The notes beneath the pieces are model-generated. The model was given only the letters and a program-made list of their open reading frames with translations. It made no database searches and was not told the DNA's origin. 64,000 bases of DNA from an uncultured Eubacterium sp. (GTDB taxonomy: Bacteria; Bacillota; Clostridia; Oscillospirales; Acutalibacteraceae). The position numbers were made by a program, and so were the translations under genes. Below are positions 42,431 through 49,162 of the stretch, in pieces. Positions within the stretch are counted from its first letter, which is position 1; each line of letters starts with the position of its first letter. The stretch is from contig CAJTLP010000004.1 in the NCBI GenBank assembly GCA_910577195.1, positions 265,364 through 329,363 on the forward strand, in the 5' to 3' direction.

Positions 42431-42670
42431 ATGAATAATAATGATTTGAATAAGATGATGAAAAATGCACAGCAGAAAACAGGAATTGATATGCAGAAAA
42501 TGAAGCAGGCGGCAGACAACGGAAAGCTTGATGATTTTATAAATAAGAACCTATCCACTGATGCCACAAAGCAGCTGAAAAATGTTTTGTCAAACAAAGA
42601 GGCTGCCGAAAAGCTTTTATCTACTCCTCAGGCAAAGGAGCTAATGAAAAAATTAATGGAAGGTAAGTAA
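42431..42670 (+). CDS. Small helical hypothetical protein
   Basis: 79 residues, entirely helical and charged (NNNDLNKMMKNAQQKTGIDMQKMKQAADNGKLDDFINKNLSTDATKQL), no signal, no membrane segment. I do not recognise it. GAGGAG precedes the ATG. First of three closely spaced small genes (gaps of 8 and -1 bases) that are probably one transcript. Confidence 0.75.
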   Translation: MNNNDLNKMMKNAQQKTGIDMQKMKQAADNGKLDDFINKNLSTDATKQLKNVLSNKEAAEKLLSTPQAKELMKKLMEGK

Positions 42671-42678
42671 TAAAAGAT

Positions 42679-43065
42679 ATGGAGAATCTTAATGAAATTA
42701 TTAACAGCTTAAGTGCTGATGATATAGATATGCTCAAGGGTGTCGCCTCATCTATCTTAGGTGAGGAGGCACAGAAGAACGCACAGCCGGCTCAGCAGGG
42801 CAATAATACCAATAATAATTCAGGTGGTATACCTGATATTTCAAATGCACTTGCACTGGGGAACAGCTTTGATAATATTGATTTTGATATGCTGATGAAA
42901 GCGAAAACCATATTTGAAAAAATGAATAATACGAAAAGCAAGAATGCAGATTTAATAATGGCACTTAAGCCACACCTTAATCCTGATAAACAGAACAGGG
43001 CTGATCAGGCTTTGAGGATATTAAAGCTGTTTGAAGTTCTTCCGCTTTTGAGGGAGTTGTTTTGA
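42679..43065 (+). CDS. Hypothetical protein with Asn/Gln-rich linker
   Basis: 128 residues. Short helical N-terminus (NEIINSLSADDIDMLKGVASSIL), an Asn/Gln/Ala-rich linker (about 34-52) and a helical C-terminus ending in LRILKLFEVLPLLRELF. No catalytic motif seen. Middle gene of the three-gene unit; its stop overlaps the next start by one base. Confidence 0.75.
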   Translation: MENLNEIINSLSADDIDMLKGVASSILGEEAQKNAQPAQQGNNTNNNSGGIPDISNALALGNSFDNIDFDMLMKAKTIFEKMNNTKSKNADLIMALKPHLNPDKQNRADQALRILKLFEVLPLLRELF

Positions 43066-43361
43066 TGGCTCAGTTTTCGGAAGCAGATATAAACGCGGCA
43101 AAAAGAAGAGTACAGGAGATGCGAAACCGTGCCTCAAGATTTACAGGCGAGGAGACACCGCAGCCTGAACCCAAAAGAGAGCAGACAAGCAGACTAAAGA
43201 ATAAGAATACTGAGAATCCTGCACCTTCGGAAAAATCAAATGAAAAATCGGATGAGGAGCAGGATAAATCCTTTTTTATTATTCTGGCACTTATTATGCT
43301 TTTGTCAAAGGAGGGTGCAGACAACACGCTCATAATGGCGTTGCTTTATTTGCTGTTATAA
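43065..43361 (+). CDS. Hypothetical protein with C-terminal hydrophobic tail
   Basis: 98 residues. A charged disordered region (residues 10-66, Pro/Glu/Lys rich) followed by a hydrophobic C-terminal tail (FFIILALIMLLSKEGADNTLIMALLYLLL) able to insert in a membrane. This tail type occurs in small clostridial proteins linked to spore or envelope function, but I cannot assign a family. The ATG at 43065 has AGGGAG 8 bases upstream. Confidence 0.75.
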   Translation: MAQFSEADINAAKRRVQEMRNRASRFTGEETPQPEPKREQTSRLKNKNTENPAPSEKSNEKSDEEQDKSFFIILALIMLLSKEGADNTLIMALLYLLL

Positions 43362-43456
43362 TTCATAAATAATATGTGGAAATTTTGGCAATAATATGTT
43401 ATATTGATTAGTACAATATTCAATATTTTAATTTGCTTTATCCGGAGGAATAAAAA

Positions 43457-44734
43457 TTGAACTTTAATCAAAAGGAGATTGTGCAGGGCGTCACCCTTCT
43501 GGGTGTGAATGCAGATCATTTTAAAACGAATGAAATTGCAGTAAGCCTTGCATTACCGCTGAGAAAAGAAACTGCATCTGTTAATGCACTTTTAATAAAT
43601 TTACTTTCAAGAAGAAGCAAGGATTATCCGAATTTATCATCACTTAATAAAAGACTTGCTTTTTTATATGGTGCTTCATTATCTGCTGTTGTTTCAAAGG
43701 TGGGTGAGTCTCAGGTTCTTAAACTGGGTATTACAAGCCTTGATGACAAGTTTTCACTGGATGCAGACAGCATTTCCCTTGAATGCATAAAGCTGCTGAC
43801 ATCCTTGATTTTTGAGCCGAGACTGAATGATAACAAAGAATTTTTCCCTGAGGATATTGAATCTGAAAAACGTATCCTTATCGAAAAAATTGAGTCCGAG
43901 CAGAATGAAAAAAGAACTTATGTACTGCGAAAGGCAGAGGCTCTTATGTTTGCAGGTGAGTCATATGGCATTGACCGTTACGGCACAGCAGAGGATGTGA
44001 AAAAAATCACTGCAAAGGATGTATATACTGCGTGGAAAACAGCCACCCAAACTGCAAAGATGATGGTAACCGTTGTCGGCAGTGCTGATATTGAAACGGC
44101 AGTGATTCATCTTAAAGAAGTATTTTCCACTGTTAAGAGAGAATATACACCTTTGCCTGATGCTGTATTTGTACCTGAGTGCAAAGAGGTTAAGGAAAAG
44201 ATGGAACGTATTGACGTTAAACAGGGAAAGCTTGTTTTGGGATTTCGTGTTAATCTTAAGCCTGAGGACGAGCTTACGCCTGCTATGCGTACGTTTTGTG
44301 ACATATTCGGCGGTGGTCCTTATTCAAAGCTGTTTGCCAACGTGCGTGAAAAAATGAGCCTTTGCTACTACTGCTCAGCACGTTATACAAAGCAGAAGAG
44401 CTGTATTATGATTCAGTGCGGCTGCAATGAGGAAAATATGGACAAGGCTGTAAATGAAATTCTTCACCAGCTTGATGAAATCAAAAACGGTAATTTTGAA
44501 GAGGAATTCAGCTCTTCCAAAATGGGATTGCGTGATGCAATTATGTCTGTAAATGATACACCTGAACTGATTGAAAGCTGGTATGCAAATCAGATTATTT
44601 CCGAAGAAATAAAATCACCTGAGCAGTCTGTTAAGGAAAATGATTCTGTAACAATGGACGATGTGAAAAAGTGTGCAGCGTTATTGTCACTTGATACAAT
44701 TTATAAGCTTTCAGCACCAAAGGAGGAAAAGTAA
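43457..44734 (+). CDS. M16-family peptidase-like subunit lacking the zinc motif (YmfF type)
   Basis: 425 residues, TTG start behind CGGAGGAA. Two M16 domains: the N-terminal half shows VSLALPLRKETASVNALLINLLSRRSKDYPNLSSLNKRLAFLYGASLSAVVSKVGES where an active enzyme would have HxxEH; no such motif is present. C-terminal domain around 175-425 (AMRTFCDIFGGGPYSKLFANVREKMSLCYYCSARY). A catalytically silent partner of the next gene, as in YmfF/YmfH. Stop and start overlap by one base. Confidence 0.88.
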   Translation: MNFNQKEIVQGVTLLGVNADHFKTNEIAVSLALPLRKETASVNALLINLLSRRSKDYPNLSSLNKRLAFLYGASLSAVVSKVGESQVLKLGITSLDDKFSLDADSISLECIKLLTSLIFEPRLNDNKEFFPEDIESEKRILIEKIESEQNEKRTYVLRKAEALMFAGESYGIDRYGTAEDVKKITAKDVYTAWKTATQTAKMMVTVVGSADIETAVIHLKEVFSTVKREYTPLPDAVFVPECKEVKEKMERIDVKQGKLVLGFRVNLKPEDELTPAMRTFCDIFGGGPYSKLFANVREKMSLCYYCSARYTKQKSCIMIQCGCNEENMDKAVNEILHQLDEIKNGNFEEEFSSSKMGLRDAIMSVNDTPELIESWYANQIISEEIKSPEQSVKENDSVTMDDVKKCAALLSLDTIYKLSAPKEEK

Positions 44735-46005
44735 TGAAGGAAATGAAATCTGCCGAGCTTGGTGAAAAGTATTATGAAATTGACCATAAATCAGGTCTTA
44801 AAATCTTTGTTATGCCAAAGGAAAATTATTCCTCAGCCTATGCCGTATTCGGCACAAGATACGGTTCAATTGATACAAAGTTTAAACGCTCAGACAGTGA
44901 CAGCTGGACAACAGTGCCTGAGGGTATAGCGCATTTCCTTGAGCATAAGCTTTTTGAAAGTGAGGACCTTGACGCATTTGCACGTTATGCAAAAACAGGT
45001 GCATCAGCCAATGCTTACACCTCCTTTGACAAAACCTGTTATCTTTTTCAGTGCAGTGACAATTTTGAAGCTTCGCTTGAAATACTGCTTGATTTTGTTA
45101 CACATCCTTATTTTACGAAGGAAACTGTGGAAAAGGAGCAGGGTATTATCGGTCAGGAAATTACAATGTATTATGATGTGGCAGGTTGGATGAGCACCTT
45201 TAATCTTCTTAAGCTGCTTTATCATAATCATCCTGTCCGTATAGATATTGCAGGAACAGTGGAGTCCATAGCACAGATAACAGACAAGCTGCTTTATGAT
45301 TGCTATAATACCTTCTATAATCTTCATAATATGTGTCTAGCTGTTGTGGGTAATGTTGACCCTGAACAGGTACTTTCCGTATGTGACAGAATGCTTGAAA
45401 CGGCACAGCCGCTTGAAATTGAGCGTTCTTTTGAGGACGAGCCGAGAGAGATTGTTGACAATTTCTGCGAATATAATCTTGCAATGAGTATGCCTGTTTT
45501 TTCCTTTGGATATAAGGAAAAGTGTGAAAATATGATTCAGGATATCAGAAAGATTATTGAGGTTACAATCCTGCTTGAAATACTGGCAGGCGATACCTCA
45601 GAGCTTTATCATTCACTGTTTGAGCAGGGACTTATCAATACCAGCTTTTCAAAGGAATATTTTATCGGATACGGCTATGAGGCAGTTACCTTTGACGGTG
45701 AAAGCACAAATCCGCAGGCAGTTGCCGACGAGATTAAAAAGGCAGTTAAAAATCTTAAGGAAAAGGGAATTGATGAAAATTGCTTCGAGGAGGCAAGACG
45801 CTCTCTTTACGGCAGGGAAATAATGGAGTATAATGATATTGACTCGATTGCCAATGGTTTTGTGAATGCATATTTCAACGGTTATTCCATTTTTGATTCA
45901 ATGGAGATTTACAAGTCTGTTACAAAAGAGGATATTGAAAACAGACTTGCTGATATGATGGACGAAAGGTACAGTGCTTTATCTGTTGTTAAGAATAAGC
46001 AATAA
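44734..46005 (+). CDS. M16-family zinc metallopeptidase (YmfH type)
   Basis: 423 residues. The inverted zinc motif HFLEH (His67, Glu70, His71) lies in EGIAHFLEHKLFESEDLDAFARYAKTGASANAYTSFD, followed by a downstream Glu in KEQGIIGQEITMYYD. A second M16 domain covers about 180-420. With the preceding inactive subunit it should form a heterodimeric peptidase. Such pairs are annotated as EF-P 5-aminopentanol modification-associated in bacilli; the link is by family only. AGGAGG upstream. Confidence 0.92.
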   Translation: MKEMKSAELGEKYYEIDHKSGLKIFVMPKENYSSAYAVFGTRYGSIDTKFKRSDSDSWTTVPEGIAHFLEHKLFESEDLDAFARYAKTGASANAYTSFDKTCYLFQCSDNFEASLEILLDFVTHPYFTKETVEKEQGIIGQEITMYYDVAGWMSTFNLLKLLYHNHPVRIDIAGTVESIAQITDKLLYDCYNTFYNLHNMCLAVVGNVDPEQVLSVCDRMLETAQPLEIERSFEDEPREIVDNFCEYNLAMSMPVFSFGYKEKCENMIQDIRKIIEVTILLEILAGDTSELYHSLFEQGLINTSFSKEYFIGYGYEAVTFDGESTNPQAVADEIKKAVKNLKEKGIDENCFEEARRSLYGREIMEYNDIDSIANGFVNAYFNGYSIFDSMEIYKSVTKEDIENRLADMMDERYSALSVVKNKQ

Positions 46006-46016
46006 GGAAACTTAAG

Positions 46017-47006
46017 ATGAGTAATTATACAAGAGTATATTTTGAAGGGCTTGGAATTGATTTTGATTTACCCTCTGTCGCATTCACCATTTTCGGACAC
46101 GAGGTAAACTGGTACGGAATCATCATAGCCTTTGGCTTTATTCTCGCGGTATTATATGGCGGAAGAATGGCATATAAATGGAAAATGAGCCTTGACGGTA
46201 TGACGGACGTTCTTATCTGGGGCACGATTTTCGGTATAATATGTGCAAGGCTATACTACGTTGCATTTGAATGGTCTTATTATAAGGATCATCTGGCGGA
46301 GATACCGCAGATATGGAACGGCGGAATCGCCATATACGGCGGAATCATCGGTGCACTGATCGGCGCTGCAATCGGCTGTAAGATAGGAAAAATCAATTTT
46401 CCGAATCTTCTTGATTTAGGTGCACTCGGTCTCTTAATCGGACAAGGCATCGGCAGATGGGGCAATTTCTTTAATCAGGAAGCATTTGGTATCAACACTG
46501 CCACATCACCATTCAGAATGTGGAGTATGAAAATTCAGGCTACCCTTGAAGCAAGTGCAGATACACTCGCAGCAAAGGGTATGGAGGTTGACCCTACTAT
46601 GCCTGTTCATCCCACATTTCTTTATGAAAGTGTATGGTGTTTGCTGGGATTTCTGATACTTAATTATGTTGTCCATAAACACAGAAAATTCAAGGGCGAA
46701 ATCTTTATGCTTTACGGTGTATGGTACGGACTTGAAAGAGCTGTTGTTGAGGGCCTCAGAACGGATTCACTTTATATCGGTGATACCACACTCAGAGTAA
46801 GTCAGCTTCTTTCAATGGTTATTGTTGTGGTCTTTGCAATTGCATTGATTGTTTGCTTTGTCAAGCTTAAAAGGGGCACACTCTGGAAGGGACTTCGGCT
46901 TGAATGTGTAAATGTAACAGATTGTGAAAATCAGCAGCAGGAAAGTATTGTTGCTGCTGTGAATAATAATGATGATATGGAGAAGGAAAATGGCACAGAT
47001 AATTGA
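46017..47006 (+). CDS. lgt: Prolipoprotein diacylglyceryl transferase
   Basis: 329 residues, about seven membrane segments. Signature RWGNFFNQEAFG, upstream WYGIIIAFGFILAVLYGGR, HPTFLYESVW and the C-terminal YGLERAVVEGLRTDSL are all Lgt features. Transfers diacylglycerol to the lipobox Cys of prolipoproteins, such as the one at 14413. A charged Gln/Asn tail of about 40 residues follows the last helix. Starts 11 bases after the M16 gene. Confidence 0.95.
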   Translation: MSNYTRVYFEGLGIDFDLPSVAFTIFGHEVNWYGIIIAFGFILAVLYGGRMAYKWKMSLDGMTDVLIWGTIFGIICARLYYVAFEWSYYKDHLAEIPQIWNGGIAIYGGIIGALIGAAIGCKIGKINFPNLLDLGALGLLIGQGIGRWGNFFNQEAFGINTATSPFRMWSMKIQATLEASADTLAAKGMEVDPTMPVHPTFLYESVWCLLGFLILNYVVHKHRKFKGEIFMLYGVWYGLERAVVEGLRTDSLYIGDTTLRVSQLLSMVIVVVFAIALIVCFVKLKRGTLWKGLRLECVNVTDCENQQQESIVAAVNNNDDMEKENGTDN

Positions 47007-47844
47007 CGGAAAAGCAGTATCAAAGCAGGTAAGGGAAAGAGTAGCACTTGAAACCGCAGAGCTTAAAGCAAAAGGTGTGACTCCGGGTCTTGCAGTTATC
47101 ATTGTGGGTGAGGATCCAGCATCACAGGTTTATGTGAGAAATAAGGAAAAGGCTTGCGAAGAGGTTGGCTTTTACAGTGAAAAATTTGCCCTGCCTGAAA
47201 ATACAACACAGGAGGAGCTTAATAATTTAGTTAAGGAGCTGAATACCAGACCTGAAATAAGCGGTATTCTTTGCCAGCTCCCATTACCAAAGCACCTTGA
47301 TGATAAAGAGGTTATCAATCTCATTGATCCGATTAAAGATGTAGATGCTTTTCACCCTGTGAATGTAGGTGCAATTATGATTGGTGACTATAACTTTTTG
47401 CCTTGCACACCTGCAGGTGTTATGGAGCTTATTCATTCCACAGGTGTTGATGTAACCGGCAAAAAAGCAGTTGTAATCGGCAGAAGCAATATTGTTGGCA
47501 AGCCTATGGCAATGCTCCTTCTGCACGAAAATGCAACAGTGGAAATCACACACTCAAGAACAGCTGACCTTAAGGCAGTTACAAGTGAGGCGGATATCCT
47601 TGTTGCTGCAATCGGTAAGGCAAAATTTGTTACAGCGGATATGGTAAAAGAGGGCGCTGTGGTTATCGACGTCGGTATGAACAGAGATGAAAACGGTAAG
47701 CTCTGCGGTGACGTTGACTTTGAAAATGTCAAGGATAAGTGCTCCTTCATCACCCCTGTTCCGGGCGGCGTAGGACCTATGACTATTTCAATGCTGATGG
47801 AAAACACCCTCACCGCAGCTAAGATTCAGAATGGCATCAAATAA
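46990..47844 (+). CDS. folD: Methylenetetrahydrofolate dehydrogenase/cyclohydrolase
   Basis: 284 residues. Catalytic YVRNKEKACEEVGF (Tyr and Lys), PLPKHLDDKEVINLIDPIKDVDAFHPVN, the NADP fold VVIGRSNIVGKPMAMLLL and C-terminal TPVPGGVGPMTISMLMENT. Bifunctional one-carbon enzyme, cytoplasmic dimer. The ATG at 46990 has GGAGAAGG upstream; it overlaps the lgt 3' end by 17 bases. Confidence 0.96.
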   Translation: MAQIIDGKAVSKQVRERVALETAELKAKGVTPGLAVIIVGEDPASQVYVRNKEKACEEVGFYSEKFALPENTTQEELNNLVKELNTRPEISGILCQLPLPKHLDDKEVINLIDPIKDVDAFHPVNVGAIMIGDYNFLPCTPAGVMELIHSTGVDVTGKKAVVIGRSNIVGKPMAMLLLHENATVEITHSRTADLKAVTSEADILVAAIGKAKFVTADMVKEGAVVIDVGMNRDENGKLCGDVDFENVKDKCSFITPVPGGVGPMTISMLMENTLTAAKIQNGIK

Positions 47845-47869
47845 TATAAGTTTTAGATAGGATGATAGT

Positions 47870-48337
47870 ATGGCACTTGAAGAGCAGGTTGTAGAAAAAT
47901 TAATTGAAAAGGGATATCATATTTCCTTTGCGGAGTCCTGTACAGGAGGGCTTTGCTGCGGCAATCTTGTTAATGTAACAAACGCGTCAAAGGTGCTTGA
48001 TATGTCCTTTGTTACTTATGCCAACGAGGCTAAAATATCGCTGCTTGGTGTTAAGGCGGATACAATTCTGTCTAACGGTGTTGTCAGCGAAGAGGTTGCT
48101 TACGAAATGGCAGAGGGTGTGGCAAAGGCTGCAAAGAGTGAAGTCGGAGTCGGTGTAACAGGTGTGGCCGGTCCCGGCGGCGGAACAGAAAAAAAGCCTG
48201 TCGGTATGGTTTGCTTCGGTTTTTCTGTCGATGGAAATGTAACAACATTTACAGAACAGTTCGGCGAAATCGGACGTAATCAGGTAAGAAAATCAAGTAT
48301 TGAATTTGTTTTTGAAAAATTACTTGAACTTTTGTGA
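47870..48337 (+). CDS. pncC: CinA C-terminal-domain family nicotinamide-nucleotide amidohydrolase
   Basis: 155 residues, the stand-alone CinA C-terminal domain: SFAESCTGGLCCGNLVNVTNASKVLDMSFVTYANEAK and GVGVTGVAGPGGGTEKKPVGMVCFGF. It deamidates NMN in characterised homologues; the N-terminal COG1058 domain of full CinA is absent. GGATGATAGT upstream is a modest ribosome site. Confidence 0.9.
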   Translation: MALEEQVVEKLIEKGYHISFAESCTGGLCCGNLVNVTNASKVLDMSFVTYANEAKISLLGVKADTILSNGVVSEEVAYEMAEGVAKAAKSEVGVGVTGVAGPGGGTEKKPVGMVCFGFSVDGNVTTFTEQFGEIGRNQVRKSSIEFVFEKLLELL

Positions 48338-48369
48338 TAATATCTGTATAATATACAAAAGGAGAGAGA

Positions 48370-48603
48370 ATGATGAAGAAATTGTTTAGAAGCAAAACCG
48401 AAAGAATGATTTCAGGTGTTTGCGGCGGACTTGCTGTATATCTTAATGTTGACCCTACAATCGTAAGACTTGTGTGGGCACTTGTGTCCATCTTTTCAGC
48501 AGCAGTTCCGGGTATTCTTTTGTATGTTGTATGTGCGCTCATAATTCCTGAAGAGCCTGATGCATTTGACACAACAGGCTACTATCATAATGAGCAGCGC
48601 TAA
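48370..48603 (+). CDS. PspC domain protein
   Basis: 77 residues. KKLFRSKTERMISGVCGGLAVYLNVDPTIVRLVWALVSIFSAAVPGILLYVVCALIIPEE is a single PspC domain with one membrane segment (about 42-60). In other bacteria PspC-like proteins act in envelope stress responses. GGAG lies upstream of tandem ATGs (48370 and 48373). Last core gene before the tRNA locus. Confidence 0.93.
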   Translation: MMKKLFRSKTERMISGVCGGLAVYLNVDPTIVRLVWALVSIFSAAVPGILLYVVCALIIPEEPDAFDTTGYYHNEQR

Positions 48604-48620
48604 TTTGATATTAATAAAAA

Positions 48621-48657
48621 TGCAGGAGAGCATTGACAGTCTCAGTTCTCTCCTGCA
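48621..48657 (-). terminator. Inverted repeat with T-tract only on the minus strand
   Basis: TGCAGGAGAG (48621-48630) pairs with CTCTCCTGCA (48648-48657). The plus-strand side is followed by A-rich sequence, whereas the minus strand reads into TTTTTATTAA, so it would terminate transcription arriving from the right. No minus-strand gene lies close by on that side. Confidence 0.4.
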
Positions 48658-48672
48658 AAAAATGTAATATAT

Positions 48673-48720
48673 GCTGGTGTAGCTCAGTTGGTAGAGCAGC
48701 GCATTCGTAATGCGCAGGTC
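48673..48720 (+). pseudogene. Truncated tRNA-Thr(CGT), 5' two-thirds only
   Basis: Acceptor 5' strand GCTGGTG, D-arm GCTC-AGTTGGTA-GAGC, anticodon arm GCGCA-TTCGTAA-TGCGC (anticodon CGT, threonine) and variable loop AGGTC are all intact. The expected T-arm and 3' acceptor strand are missing; the sequence turns into TTTGGATG and a small ATGTAT/ATACAT hairpin (48726-48743). It cannot fold as a complete tRNA. Confidence 0.85.
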
Positions 48721-48783
48721 TTTGGATGTATTTAAGGATACATATTTTTACTGTGCTGTATCAAAATAAAAAGTTAATAATTT

Positions 48784-48859
48784 GCTGGTATGGCCCAGTA
48801 GGTAGGGCAACTGATTCGTAATCAGTAGGTCAGCGGTTCGAATCCGCTTACCAGCTCCA
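48784..48859 (+). tRNA. tRNA-Thr(CGT)
   Basis: Complete cloverleaf: acceptor GCTGGTA/TACCAGC, D-arm GCCC/GGGC, anticodon arm ACTGA-TTCGTAA-TCAGT with anticodon CGT reading ACG threonine codons, variable AGGTC, T-arm AGCGG-TTCGAAT-CCGCT, discriminator T and encoded CCA. Confidence 0.95.
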
Positions 48860-48893
48860 TAGGACAAGTATACGATTGCTTGTCCTATTTTTT
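48859..48893 (+). terminator. Terminator after tRNA-Thr
   Basis: ATAGGACAAG (48859-48868) pairs perfectly with CTTGTCCTAT (48879-48888), followed by five T. Confidence 0.9.
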
Positions 48894-48918
48894 ATGTTTT
48901 TTTCAATTGAAATAATTA

Positions 48919-48947
48919 TTGATAAAAATTGCAATATATGATAAGAT
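48919..48947 (+). promoter_or_regulatory. Candidate promoter of the structured leader
   Basis: TTGATA (48919-48924), 17-base spacer, TAAGAT (48942-48947). The predicted transcription start, about 48953-48955, coincides with the first base pairs of the leader fold. Confidence 0.55.
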
Positions 48948-48951
48948 TATA

Positions 48952-49095
48952 TTGCTAAATATCATTCAAAAGTTAATAGTTTGCATCTACAAACAAATCT
49001 GTTTCTACAGGATTCGTGCGTGTATTTTTATTTTGTTAAAAATACAGGCTCTATATTCACGCACTTTTGTAGATGGGTTGAATGATGTTTAGCAA
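48952..49095 (+). ncRNA. Orphan riboswitch-like RNA: three-way-junction leader
   Basis: Helices read directly from the sequence: P1, 48952-48969 with 49078-49095, 18 pairs with one G-U; P2, 48984-48993 with 49066-49075, 10 perfect pairs; P3, 48996-49002 with 49007-49014, 7 pairs with one bulged G; P4, 49016-49022 with 49058-49064, 7 pairs; P5, 49023-49030 with 49037-49044, 8 pairs. P2, P3 and P4 meet with only 0 to 2 unpaired bases between them. Large one-sided bulges lie between P1 and P2 (48970-48983) and between P5 and P4 (49045-49057). No known riboswitch consensus was recognised. It is followed at once by switchable terminator elements and a giant secreted-protein gene. Confidence 0.7.
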
Positions 49096-49100
49096 CAAAT

Positions 49101-49146
49101 GAGCTATGTATTTTATTGCGTAGCTCAAAAGGCTACGCATTTTTTG
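49101..49146 (+). terminator. Mutually exclusive antiterminator and terminator hairpins
   Basis: Terminator: TGCGTAGC (49117-49124) with GCTACGCA (49132-49139) followed by six T. Antiterminator: GAGCTATGT (49101-49109) with GCGTAGCTC (49118-49126), 9 pairs including two G-U. The two share bases 49118-49124, so only one can form. Confidence 0.78.
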
Positions 49147-49162
49147 TTGGGGAATAATAATT

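Noticed and set aside
48952..49095. Leader fold as 6S RNA or SRP RNA
   Set aside because: Neither the open central bubble of 6S nor the conserved SRP apical loop is present; a three-way junction with a coupled terminator switch fits a cis-regulatory leader better.
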